From: Asparagopsis taxiformis
Lineage: Eukaryota; Rhodophyta; Florideophyceae; Bonnemaisoniales; Bonnemaisoniaceae
Assembly (NCBI GenBank): GCA_030407315.1
Contig: JALQPE010001828.1
Location: 1-64,000 of the forward strand
Reading direction: 5' to 3'
DNA length: 64,000 nucleotides
The position numbers and the translations under genes are program-made. The notes under the pieces were generated by a model that made no database searches, had not been told where the DNA came from, and was given only the letters and a program-made list of their open reading frames with translations. This document shows positions 20,311 to 29,655 of the stretch, one piece after another (positions within the stretch are counted from its first letter, which is position 1; the number at the start of each line of letters is the position of its first letter).

Positions 20311-20424
20311 ATTATGATCAATATATCAAAAAACCGTTCATTTTGAAGGTTTCCCTATTAAACGAGTTATGCCAACGCCTGACTACCGGTACCGTACTAC
20401 GCGTGTCACCGCAACCTCAACTTC

Positions 20425-20525
20425 CGCTCTCCTCTCTCTCCTCTCTCTCTCTCTCCCTCTCTCTCCGTCCATTTCCATCTCTATCTCCCCGCTCTCCCTA
20501 CCGCCAACACACCACCCGAACAAAA
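20425..20525 (+). promoter_or_regulatory. CT-rich leader before the intact ParB-dioxygenase gene
   Basis: An almost pure pyrimidine run of CTCTCTCTC type, then CCATCTCTATCTCCCC and ACACACCACCCGAACAAAA, immediately before ATG 20,526. A-rich positions just before the ATG fit a eukaryotic start context. This supports the chosen start over the longer open frame beginning at 20,304. Confidence 0.45.
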
Positions 20526-23500
20526 ATGTGTAACGCCAGGAAAGTTTTCGATAAACTTGAGCTCTCCATGTACTCCATGGAAACTGGCACGCTGTCGGTC
20601 AACGACATTTTCGTCTCCGACCAGCAATCTCGCGAAGTGGACATGGACCACGTCGACGGCATGTACCAAGAGATGCTCCGCGATGGGTACCCCAAGCACG
20701 CGCTGGGTCTCATTACAGTCGGAAAAATCTCGCGCACCGTCGGTGGAAACACCACTGCGCGCTACGAGATCTGCGACGGGCTTCACCGCCACGCTGTCGG
20801 GAAAAGGGCTGTCGCTTCTGACGACGATAGCGAGAAGGCGACTACTCTCCGCAACACCTTCCTTGCCCTCCCGGTCAGCATCGTTTCTCGCAAGGACAAC
20901 AAGGACCTAGTCACCGAGGACTTGTTGTTCCTTAGCCAGGCGCTCAATGCCAAGGCACACAGGGTCCTTGCCACCAGGCCCCGCGACTTCGTACACACCG
21001 CTATTAGCATGTACAACGCTGTCGGTGGGAAGTTTGCCGGTGTGGAGCTCAAGACGGCTGCCGCATTCGCATCGTACTTGGAACACCGCTTGTTCGGTTC
21101 AGTCCACAAGGCGAAGGCATTGAGCTACGCCACCGTCTCGCTCAAGATGATGTCGAGCCCGTTGACGTACGAGGCGTTCAAGGTCATTGGCAGTGTTAAC
21201 GACGACGTTGCACTCGTCATTCTCAAGAACAGCGCGTTTACCAGTGCGCATGACCGAGCCTCTCTCCTGATGCTCGACTGCCTCATGCTTCGCAAGAAGC
21301 ACGCTTCGAGGCATCAGGCCTTTGGACGAATCAAGCTTCTCGTGAGGGATTACCTCCTCAATATCCGGGCGTATTACACCTGTATGCGCAATCTGGCCGA
21401 CCGGTTCCAGAAGGATATCTCAGAGCTGTACAGCATCCCTGACCTCCGCGTCAGTGGCAATGCTTCATTCTCCACTGTGGACGTCGTTTACGGGTTCGTC
21501 ACCGAGTTTGAGCACCCCGACGCTCGTTCTGCGTCGGCCCAGAATGACCGCATGGATTCGTTTGAAAAGTTGTTCAACGACCGGTACAAGCCTGTACCGA
21601 AACCCCCAAGGCGCCCCACTCCCCCCGCCCACTCCACTTCTTCGGCACAGGATCCTGTCGACAATCCCGCCTCTCGCCAACCTGCTGGTGCAGCCTCTGG
21701 CTCCGCCGCACAAGGTGATGCGGTTGTCGACATGGATACCAGCTCGGACGAAGAAGTCCACATCCCTCCTGCCACCCCTCCTGCCACCTCTTCGCCCTCA
21801 CATGCCCCCAATCCTCTTGCGACGCCTCCTGTTCGCACAAAGTCGCCCACCTCGCATCGCACGAAGCAGGCTGGGCGCAGGAGGCGTTCGGACTCCGGTC
21901 CGGATTTCACGCGCAATGTGAAACGCAAGAGTGATTTCGCACCCGCTTCCGTCACGTCACCGGGCTCTGCAAACAGATTCAGAAGCACCCCGAAGGGAAG
22001 CGGGCAGCGATGGCGAGGAAGTGGCCAGGCAGGGCGTCGTCAAAGCTCCCGTCTCATGGCTCGCATCGAACGCGAGCAGGAGCAGGCCGCACAGGTATCC
22101 AGTGATGAATACTCTGATGCTGGCAGTGACGACGTGGAGATTATCGAAATCGAGGCAGTCGAGGTTTCGGACGAGGGAAGTGACGTATCCATGGATGATG
22201 TCCCTGACACGTACGGTGGATACAAAGTCCACCGCTACGAGGATGCCCAGCAGGCTGTCCCAGCTGCAGTTCTCAGCAACGTCTCCGCCGATACTGCGAA
22301 AGCACGAGTGCAGTCGGCGTCTTCTGTGCTCCACCCGGAGCACAGAAGCGGGTTCTACCTGGAGGAAAGCGACATCCTGGCCATCAAGGAGTCCGTTCTG
22401 GCTGCAGCTGGCGACACAGAGTCTGTTCGAACCCGGGTGTTCGAGCGAGCTCGCGGCTTCATGGACTCGGTTGGGTATGTTTGTCTACAGGACATATTCT
22501 CCCAGGGCATCGTCAGGGATGCTGTCGACAAGGTTTGCCGGTCGTTCGCTGACAAGTTCACCGACAAGGCTGAAGGTGTCTGGGGCAAAATCCTTAACAA
22601 GGAGCCCTCAGGGCTGGTCGACGGTGACGGGAACAAAATCAATCCCCATCCGTACGACGGGAAGAATCATGACCGCTACATGACTTCCTGCGCCTCAGTC
22701 ACCGACAAGCTGGAGAACGAAGACGCCGAGACGTTCAAGGCCAAGCTCATTGTCGATGTTGCAATAGCAATGGTCGGAGACCTGCTCTTCGTCCAGTACG
22801 AGCTCGACCACGACCGCAAGTGTCAACCGGGGACGAAGCTCCCCTTTGCCAAGTCAGGACTGCGCCTTCTCCTGACTGGCGAGGACTGCAAACGGCAGGT
22901 GCCGCATCTGGACTTCATGTATCCAGGTGCGGACAAGAATGACAGGAAGAAGTATTGGGGAACGCCAATGCCGAACCCAAACTTCGCCATCCTGGCGACT
23001 GGCGCAGTCAGCTCTTGCCTTTTCGTTCGCCCGCGCTCGCACGTGTACCTGAACGGGCCGGCAAGTATGGCTTCACAGCTATTGCCGGCCCTGAACGCTA
23101 AAATCGTGCACATCCCGCCGTTCTCCGTCATGTTCAGCCGTGGTGATTTGGAACACGCCGGTCCTGGATGGTCCGATCACCGGGAGAATACGAAGCGATT
23201 CGACGGTGTCGACCTGGAAACGGCGGGTGGTGAGCGTGATCCCCGTAATATCTACGGACATTACCTCCGCATTCACACCATGGCCATTCGCGAAGGGGAG
23301 TCGATGGTGAACGACCTGGTTTTCACACCTGGTGGACCTGCACCGTACATCGCGCCGTACGGCTCTGCCTACGTTCCGCAAAGTTCGTCGAACAGCGACG
23401 AGGAGAGCGACGACGGCAGCCAAGGTGGGGGTGAAGAGGGTAACCAGGACGGGAGCGAAGGTGGCGGCCCGCCGGGGAGCCCCAATAGTAGTAGCACTTC

Positions 23501-23537
23501 GTCTTCTGGTAGTGAAGAAACAGAAACTGATGATTAA
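20526..23537 (+). CDS. ParB-like domain / PhyH-like 2OG-Fe(II) dioxygenase fusion, intact
   Basis: A single 1003-codon frame; the start at 20,526 (MCNARKVFDKLELSMYS) follows the CT-rich leader. The N-terminal ParB/sulfiredoxin-type domain has YEICDGLHRHAVGKR (D84-G-L-H-R88). A helical middle follows, then a long low-complexity Pro/Ser/acidic linker with basic patches (about residues 355-560). The C-terminal oxygenase starts near GSDV/SGFYLEESDI and MDSVGYVCLQDIFSQGIV, a PhyH-like opening. It contains H794-L-D796 (RQVPHLDFMYPG), distal H877 (GDLEHAGPGW) and Arg at 886 in the expected place after it, with another Arg at 915 (GHYLRIHT). All iron-ligand positions are present, so activity is plausible. 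The tail is Ser/Glu/Gly-rich. Function is inferred: the ParB-type domain could target DNA while the oxygenase modifies a base or a protein. Repeat C lies on both sides. It is the only fully intact family member in the window. Confidence 0.85.
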   Translation: MCNARKVFDKLELSMYSMETGTLSVNDIFVSDQQSREVDMDHVDGMYQEMLRDGYPKHALGLITVGKISRTVGGNTTARYEICDGLHRHAVGKRAVASDDDSEKATTLRNTFLALPVSIVSRKDNKDLVTEDLLFLSQALNAKAHRVLATRPRDFVHTAISMYNAVGGKFAGVELKTAAAFASYLEHRLFGSVHKAKALSYATVSLKMMSSPLTYEAFKVIGSVNDDVALVILKNSAFTSAHDRASLLMLDCLMLRKKHASRHQAFGRIKLLVRDYLLNIRAYYTCMRNLADRFQKDISELYSIPDLRVSGNASFSTVDVVYGFVTEFEHPDARSASAQNDRMDSFEKLFNDRYKPVPKPPRRPTPPAHSTSSAQDPVDNPASRQPAGAASGSAAQGDAVVDMDTSSDEEVHIPPATPPATSSPSHAPNPLATPPVRTKSPTSHRTKQAGRRRRSDSGPDFTRNVKRKSDFAPASVTSPGSANRFRSTPKGSGQRWRGSGQAGRRQSSRLMARIEREQEQAAQVSSDEYSDAGSDDVEIIEIEAVEVSDEGSDVSMDDVPDTYGGYKVHRYEDAQQAVPAAVLSNVSADTAKARVQSASSVLHPEHRSGFYLEESDILAIKESVLAAAGDTESVRTRVFERARGFMDSVGYVCLQDIFSQGIVRDAVDKVCRSFADKFTDKAEGVWGKILNKEPSGLVDGDGNKINPHPYDGKNHDRYMTSCASVTDKLENEDAETFKAKLIVDVAIAMVGDLLFVQYELDHDRKCQPGTKLPFAKSGLRLLLTGEDCKRQVPHLDFMYPGADKNDRKKYWGTPMPNPNFAILATGAVSSCLFVRPRSHVYLNGPASMASQLLPALNAKIVHIPPFSVMFSRGDLEHAGPGWSDHRENTKRFDGVDLETAGGERDPRNIYGHYLRIHTMAIREGESMVNDLVFTPGGPAPYIAPYGSAYVPQSSSNSDEESDDGSQGGGEEGNQDGSEGGGPPGSPNSSSTSSSGSEETETDD

Positions 23538-23790
23538 GTTTAGTACTAGATACTTAGCATGCAACTAGAACTAAACTCTAACTCATAAACGTCTCAGTAT
23601 TGAACAGCATCTCCATACCTTCCAGGCCAGCAGTACTATAGGCCTATACTACGCTATACCTTGGGGTATTACCCCTATTGCCTAATAATTCTACTACTAG
23701 CTAACGGACGAGGACAGCCTTGGTGATGCAGAGGCAGCAGGAGTAGTACTCAGGGAGACCCATATCTGCTTCAGAGCCTCTTGGGGTAGA
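23538..23790. other. 3' flank of the intact ParB-dioxygenase gene
   Basis: AT-rich, with several TACTA-type short inverted motifs and no frame. It probably includes the 3' untranslated region. Confidence 0.35.
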
Positions 23791-23791
23791 T

Positions 23792-24168
23792 TTGTCATAC
23801 TGGACTTGCTCGAGCAATACTCAATCCGGGGTACGAACTAGTTCGGATTGAGTATTGCTCGAGCAATTTCTGGCGGTCACTTGGCCCGCAAAAATCGAAA
23901 ATATTTTTTCAGAAATTATTTGCGCCCAATTTCGGCCGTTTTGGGCGCCAGAAATTGCTCGAGCAATTCTCAATCCGAACTAGTTCGTACCTCGGATTGA
24001 GTATTGCTCGAGTAAGTTCAGGCGGCCGCAAAATTGAAAATATTTTTTTCAGAAATTATTTCCGCCCAATTTCGGCCATTTTGGGCGCCTCGACTTGCTC
24101 GAGCAATACTCAATCCGAACTAGTTCACATCTCGGATTGAGTATTGCTCGGGCAAGTCCAATACGACT
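23792..24168. repeat. Repeat C cluster downstream of the intact gene
   Basis: It begins TTTGTCATACTGGACTTGC and ends GCAAGTCCAATACGAC, with three full hairpins (TTGCTCGAGCAATACTCAATCC type) separated by segments carrying AAATATTTTTTCAGAAATTA. Several single-base differences from the 19.2-kb cluster show it is an older or separate copy. It closes the repeat-bounded cassette that holds the 20,526 gene and opens the one at 24,377. Confidence 0.85.
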
Positions 24169-24289
24169 GCGGCTGGAAGATGCCTGACAAGTGACATGTC
24201 CGTCAATGCCCTAAATGAAATACTGCAAATTTTATTTTTAAAAGCACAGGTCCTGTCGCGATCTCCCAGCATCCAACTCTTGTAATGCA

Positions 24290-24376
24290 AGCTCTTGCTC
24301 CGTTACTACCATTCTCTATCCATCTCCCTCCCTCCACCTCTCCTCCCGTTTACGTTCTCTCTTCCATCCACGCACT
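24290..24376 (+). promoter_or_regulatory. CT-rich leader before the second ParB-dioxygenase gene
   Basis: CCATTCTCTATCCATCTCCC, CTCCACCTCTCCTCCCG and CTCTCTTCCATCCACGC lead into ATG 24,377. It matches in style the leader of the gene at 20,526. Confidence 0.4.
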
Positions 24377-27300
24377 ATGGCCGATAAGGAACCACAGCAC
24401 ATCTTCCAGGAACTGGTCTGGAGCAGTTACTCCTTCCGCGGTGTGCGCATGTCCATCGAGGAAACCCATGTCGCTGCGCAGACCTCTCGCGAGGTCGACG
24501 ACGCTCACGTGGATCGCATGCTACAGGAAATGCTCGTCGACGGGTACACTGAGAAAGGCCTCGGCCAAATCACTGTGGCCGAGCGCATGCACAACGGCAA
24601 TAAGCGTTTCGAAATTGCTGATGGTCTGCATCGTCGCACTGTTGGAATGCGTATCCTCGCGTCCACGGATGTCTCCGAAAAGACAAAGGTTCTGCAGAAG
24701 CAGTTCTGCGACTTGCCCATCCAGATTGTCAGCCGTAACGATGGCTTGGAAATGACTCTCGAAGATCTCCTCTTCATCAGTCAGCGAATGAACTCCAAGT
24801 CTCATCGCGTTCTTCCCACTCGACCTCGAGACCGCGTCCACAGCGCTATCAGCTTGTACAACGCTGTCAATGGACGCATGGGTACGGCCGAGCTGAAAAC
24901 GGCTGCTACGTTTGGGATGTTCCTTCACTCGCGCCACTTTCACATGGCAATGAAGCTCTCTCAGGCCATTTCATACGCATCCGTCGCGTTGAAAATGATG
25001 CACAGTCCATTGACCTATGCAGCCTTCAAGACCTTCAGTGCCGACGACGAGGAAGGCGTTGCTTTCAGCGTCCTCAAAAATTCCGTGTTCACTCGAGCTA
25101 CGGATAGAGCTTCGCTGCTCATCCTTGCCTGTCTCAAGCTCCGCAAGGACAATCCCTCCAAACATCTCGCCTTTGGGCAGTACAAGGACCTCAAGGTCAA
25201 GGACTACCTGCAGAACATCTGCGATTATTCCGCGGTCATGCGCGCTGCTGCAGAAGAGCTCAAGGTGGATATCGCCACCATTCACGATGTCCCTGATCTT
25301 TTTGTTCGCAATGGCAAACAGGTTTCCACAACTACCTACGTTTACGAATTGGTTACAATGTTCGAGAAAGGTGTCGTGCCTAGAACGAAGGAGGCTCAAC
25401 AGCTCCGTGACCAACGATTCAAACAGACCATTATCGACCGTTTGAATCCGCCCACATCTCCCAAGCTCACCCTACCATCCGAACAGGATGACATTCCCTC
25501 ACCCTCCCCTGCCACTCCTATCGAGGGCCTCGAGCCAGCCCCTCTCCCTGCTATCACTAATACCCCTCCAACGCAAGGTCCAGTCATTGATGACGATGCA
25601 GCCAGTGATAGGCTGACAAAAAACACTCCCGCGGACGACAACGACAGCACTCATTCCATTGAGCAGAAACTCCGCGGTACAGCTGTTCACGATGGAATAT
25701 CTCCTGAAAGGGATGAAATCCTTCCAAACATCGACAGGGCTTCCAGTGGTTCTGCAGACCAGAATCAACATCACTCCGATGAAGATGGCTCTTCCTCCAG
25801 TGAAGATGCTATCATACCGGACGTGCGAGATTCTACTGTCGAAAGTGACCCCAACAGTCCCTTCCAGTGTGCGCTCGGGGAACACTGCCGTCTCCCACTA
25901 TCCAAACCAGCTCACAAGTGCACAACGTGCAACTCTGTTGCTGTTCACAACCTCTGTGATTATCCAAGAGTGCACCACCTCATCCCAGTGAAGTACATCA
26001 ACAATGGTGATAGAGACATGCTCATGGTTTGCTCTCGCAAATGTTACGATGGCAAAAATGGGGGAGACCTTCCTTCTTTTGCCCCACCTCCCGGCGTTTC
26101 CGTTCAGGAAGCATGGAAAGGAGATCCTTTCGACCCCTTCAAACCCAGCACTGCCAAGTCTCCTCTCAAGTCCACTCCGAAAAAGAATACCTCAAGGAGT
26201 ACTACGGCCGGGAAATCCCCCATCCTCCCCACTCCGAAGGGAAGCAAATCTTCTGCCGCTCCCACACCCTCCCCTTCCACGCCAGAAACGCCTGCGGAGA
26301 GTGCGCGTACCCCGGTTGCCGAGAAAAGTGCAGATACGCCCTCCACTGCGACTGTGCGTAAAAGTCCCCGCACCAAGAGAAACGTTACCTCTCTATACAC
26401 TCCGGAGCGCAATGTCAAGCAAAAGATTTCTCGCTCCGCTTCCAAGAAGGGCCCGAAAACAAAAACACTCAAGGGCTCGGAAACCAATTCCGCCTTTCCA
26501 GCACCGTTCTCTGCCGTACCCCATCCAAAGAACGAGGAAAAACAGCAGGACGTCCCTCCTGCCGTGTTGGAAAAAGTTTCCACCCAGAAGGCCGCCCGCA
26601 ACGTTCACCTCGCTTCCTCTCTACTACCAGACAACCATAGAAGCGGTTTCTATCTCACCGTGGAGAAGATTCAGTCCATCAAGGACTCTATTGCTACCGC
26701 CGCAGCGACCGAGCCTCTACAGCAAGAAATCTTCTTTGAACGCGCAAGAGGTTCCATTGAGTCCCTCGGTTATGCTGTTCTTGATGATATCCTCAGTCAG
26801 CCCATTGTCAAGGCTTCCGTGGATGTTCTCTGCAAGTCGTTTGCAGAAATGTTCACCAATCAAAGCAAGAACTCTTGGATGCTTATACCTAACATTGGCA
26901 CCACGAACGTCGGCGCTGCCACCAGTGAAAACGAGCGTCGCTACATGACTCCCTGTTCCGCCGTCACCGACGATCTAGAGAATTCCAACGAACCGCTTTC
27001 CTCTGATTAGCTCATTGTGGACGTCGCTTTGGCTGTTGTCGGACATCAGCTCCATCTGCGCTCTGCTATATCCAGCCTGCGTGAATATGCTGAAGGCTCG
27101 GAGTTGAAGTTTCAAGGGTCCGGACTTCGACTTCTTCTTACAGGCAATGGCACTAAACGCCAGGCCTCCCACTTCGCCTTCAATCCCACTACCCCCGGCA
27201 AATTGTGGAAGACTAATGTTGACGCAAACCCTGAACCGAGCTATGTCTTTGTTGCCACCGGGGCTGTGGGGTCTCCAGTGCTCGTTCGCCCGCGCTCCCA

Positions 27301-27612
27301 TGTCTACATCAATTGCGCCCCGCGTTATGTCTCGAAAATTTGGCATCTTCTTCCTCCTCGGATTGTATGGATCCCCCCTTCTCCGTCATGGTCATGCGCG
27401 GTGACGTCGAACATGCTGGTCCCGGTTGGGATGACCATGCCCTAATGAGAACCATGCATCCCAATGATGGTCAGCTCTCTACGTACGGACAGTATGTCCG
27501 TATTCAGTCTCTAGCTGTTCGCGAGGGTGCCATGGTTCCTGAAGACATGCAATGCATCGACAACTCCCCCAAACGCTACAAATTCCCACATGACGACGTC
27601 CAAGTCATCTAA
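24377..27612 (+). pseudogene. Second ParB / PhyH-like dioxygenase fusion, broken in the dioxygenase half
   Basis: The ParB part and linker are open from 24,377 to 27,010 (877 codons, start MADKEPQHIFQELVWSS). The signature is FEIADGLHRRTVGMR (D82-G-L-H-R86), clearly paralogous to the gene at 20,526. A Cys/His cluster at residues about 498-556 (C498, H503, C504, H513, C515, C518, H524, C527, then a later C-x3-C) looks like a zinc-binding insert missing from the paralogue. The oxygenase begins near RSGFYLTVEK and SLGYAVLDDILSQ, then meets an in-frame TAG at 27,008-27,010 (SSD-stop-LIVDV). It continues in the same frame to about 27,370 and shifts frame into MRGDVEHAGPGWDDH, ending at 27,612. The usual H-x-D reads H-F-A (ASHFAFNP), so iron binding would be lost even without the stop. 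I infer that the ParB-plus-zinc part may still be translated as a truncated protein. Confidence 0.8.
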
Positions 27613-27845
27613 ACCTCCATCAAATGATGTCCCACAGACTCCCTTTCCATTCTCTCTACCATCATCTTCACCATATTCTGTAGGGTTTCTCTCTATTCTT
27701 CCTCTACTTTTGCCTACTCCTAGCTAGTGTTTTGCATCTCTTAAAGTGATTGCCACACTTCTTTTCCATTTCCACTTCTCTCATTCCATCTCCGTCCTTC
27801 GCTGGTGTTCTCATTTCACAGTCTCCACTCTTCACCCTTCACATA
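27613..27845. other. 3' flank of the second ParB-dioxygenase gene
   Basis: CT-rich sequence without a frame, probably the 3' untranslated region, ending at the first hairpin of the next cluster. Confidence 0.35.
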
Positions 27846-28118
27846 GTTGGTCGAGCAAATCTCAATCCGGCATTGCTTGGTTCCCGGATTGAGTATTGCT
27901 CGACCAATTTCAGTATGACAATATCTCAGTATGACAGATACAAATTGGTCGAGCAAATCTCAATCCGGCATTGCGTGGTTCCCGGATTGAGTATTGCTCG
28001 ACCAATTTTAGTATGATAATATTTATTTAATTTCAGTATGACAGCTACAGATTGGTCGAGCAATACTCAATCCGGGAACCTCGCAATGCCGGATTGAGAT
28101 TTGCTCGACCAATTCACT
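27846..28118. repeat. Repeat C', three hairpins of the TTGGTCGAGCAA type
   Basis: Three copies (27,848-27,912; 27,943-28,010; 28,052-28,116) of a hairpin with arms TTGGTCGAGCAAATCTCAAT and its complement, separated by CAGTATGACA-type borders. The third copy is inverted relative to the first two. This is a subfamily of repeat C with GTC in place of CTC and loop CGGCATTGCTTGG. Confidence 0.85.
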
Positions 28119-28229
28119 TTGCAATGTAACGGTCATCCCTGACGTAAACTGCCTGCCTCCCGTCCCTTCCGATTCTGGGTGATCACCAAACCCAAGCGCC
28201 GTCCCCTCTACCAAATACGGCTCGGTATC

Positions 28230-28304
28230 CGAACCCGTCCGTATTCCGTCCGTTCGCTCCTTTCCCTCGCCAGACTTTCTCTCCCACACACCTTTCTCTC
28301 CCTC
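28230..28304 (+). promoter_or_regulatory. CT-rich leader before the 344-aa hypothetical gene
   Basis: CGTTCGCTCCTTTCCCTCGCC and CTTTCTCTCCCACACACC precede ATG 28,305. This is the same leader style as the neighbouring genes and the reason I propose that ATG as the start. Confidence 0.35.
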
Positions 28305-29535
28305 ATGGCTCCTCCCAACAATCCCTATAAGAAAATGAATATGTACCCAGGATATACCTCTGATGAACCTATGATGTACGTGATATCTCTACTGTGCGCA
28401 AGAGATACTTCGCTGATGTCCGAAAGATGAGCGTAAAGACATCTCAGGTCCATCTTTGGTGTATCGCTATGCGGCCATCAGCTGAAGAGCGATTGTTCCT
28501 TATCGGTACATCAGAGGAACACCATGTATGTCATATGTTCATCATACGGCCATCATTGGTACATCTTCGAGTCTTACTGGGGATGAAGACAACATCGTTA
28601 TGCCGCCTTCAAAGCGGAAGCGACTATCTACCGGCGCCGATGTAGACTCCATCCGAGCTCCCCCTGCCTCTTCCTCGACATCCAGAAACTCCGCTATCCC
28701 TGCAGCAGATACTGGACCCGTTATGTTGGCTACGTCCGCGCTGCGTGCTCTTACAAAGTTCTTTAACAACTCTAGAAAGAATATGAAACAAGAGCTTCTC
28801 AAATCATGTTTCTTTCTTCTTCACCAAGATTTCGACGCCGTTCTTCTCGACAACTCTGCAGATAGTAATCAAGCATCGTTCATGACGTTCAATAACGACT
28901 TTCCCCTTCGTTCCGATGATTCTATTCCTACCACTGCTAGAGCGTACGGGAACAGTGCAGAAGCAAACAAGGTATATGAAGAAAACGACAGAATCTTCAA
29001 TACTTTCACGCTCGACTGTCATGAGCTCATCGTTCAGGTCACCTATACAGTTTCCGTCACAGACTCCGAAGCCGACTCCTCTCCGTCTCGTTCCTCACAG
29101 CAACGAAAAGCTCTGACCAAATTCTCCTTCCTCACCACTGCCATGGTACTGCTCACCAGTTTCTGCCAATGCCCTCAACGCCATCTTCTGTGCCACAATA
29201 CGGAAGCTATTCTTGCCTCTTACAAGATAGCTATATGCTTAAAATCACTATTCTCCTCAATGATAGACTCAGATGAATATGGTAGAGATGGCTTCCCGCT
29301 TGTTGGAAGTCACGGATGCCTTGACCTCCGCGACTATATTCCTGGTGGCGAGCTACTCTCCAGCTTCATTCGAAAGAAGAAGAATATATCCGCCCACGAA
29401 TACGATGCAATCAAATTCGACACAACAGATCTTTGTTCCATAGCAACTGAGGACCTCGATCCTCCCTGCAACGTTACGGAAGACCATCAAGCTTTGCAGG
29501 AGGATGAGGAGCTTGGAATATCCCTCGTCATGTGA
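28305..29535 (+). CDS. Hypothetical protein, possibly with one intron
   Basis: The main frame is 28,528-29,535; a local start would be at 28,600 (MPPSKRKRLSTGADVD), with KRKR as a possible nuclear signal. I suggest a short first exon, 28,305-28,375 (MAPPNNPYKKMNMYPG), and an intron from 28,376 (GTACGT) to 28,571 (TTCGAG). This joins in phase to LTGDEDNIVMPPSK and gives about 344 residues. The protein has a Ser/Pro/Ala-rich start, a helical segment (LATSALRALTKFFNNSRKN), a Cys-containing core (LLTSFCQCPQRHLLCH) and an acidic end. No family is recognised. With the gene at 17,802 it brackets the two ParB-dioxygenase genes and shares their leader type, which hints at a common element or regulation. 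The intron is inference; the main frame alone is well supported. Confidence 0.5.
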
Positions 29536-29655
29536 CTTCTCCTTTCCCCTTATGCCTAGTAGACTCAAACAATAATGTAAACTGTAGTGTTCTTTGAAAC
29601 CTTCAAACTTTTACCGTTCTCCTTTCATATTCTACTCATCCATTTATTTATCGCT

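Noticed and set aside
20526..23537. Giant-virus or phage insertion as the source of the fusion genes
   Set aside because: No capsid, packaging ATPase or viral polymerase gene is visible anywhere in the window; satellite-bounded elements explain the layout better.
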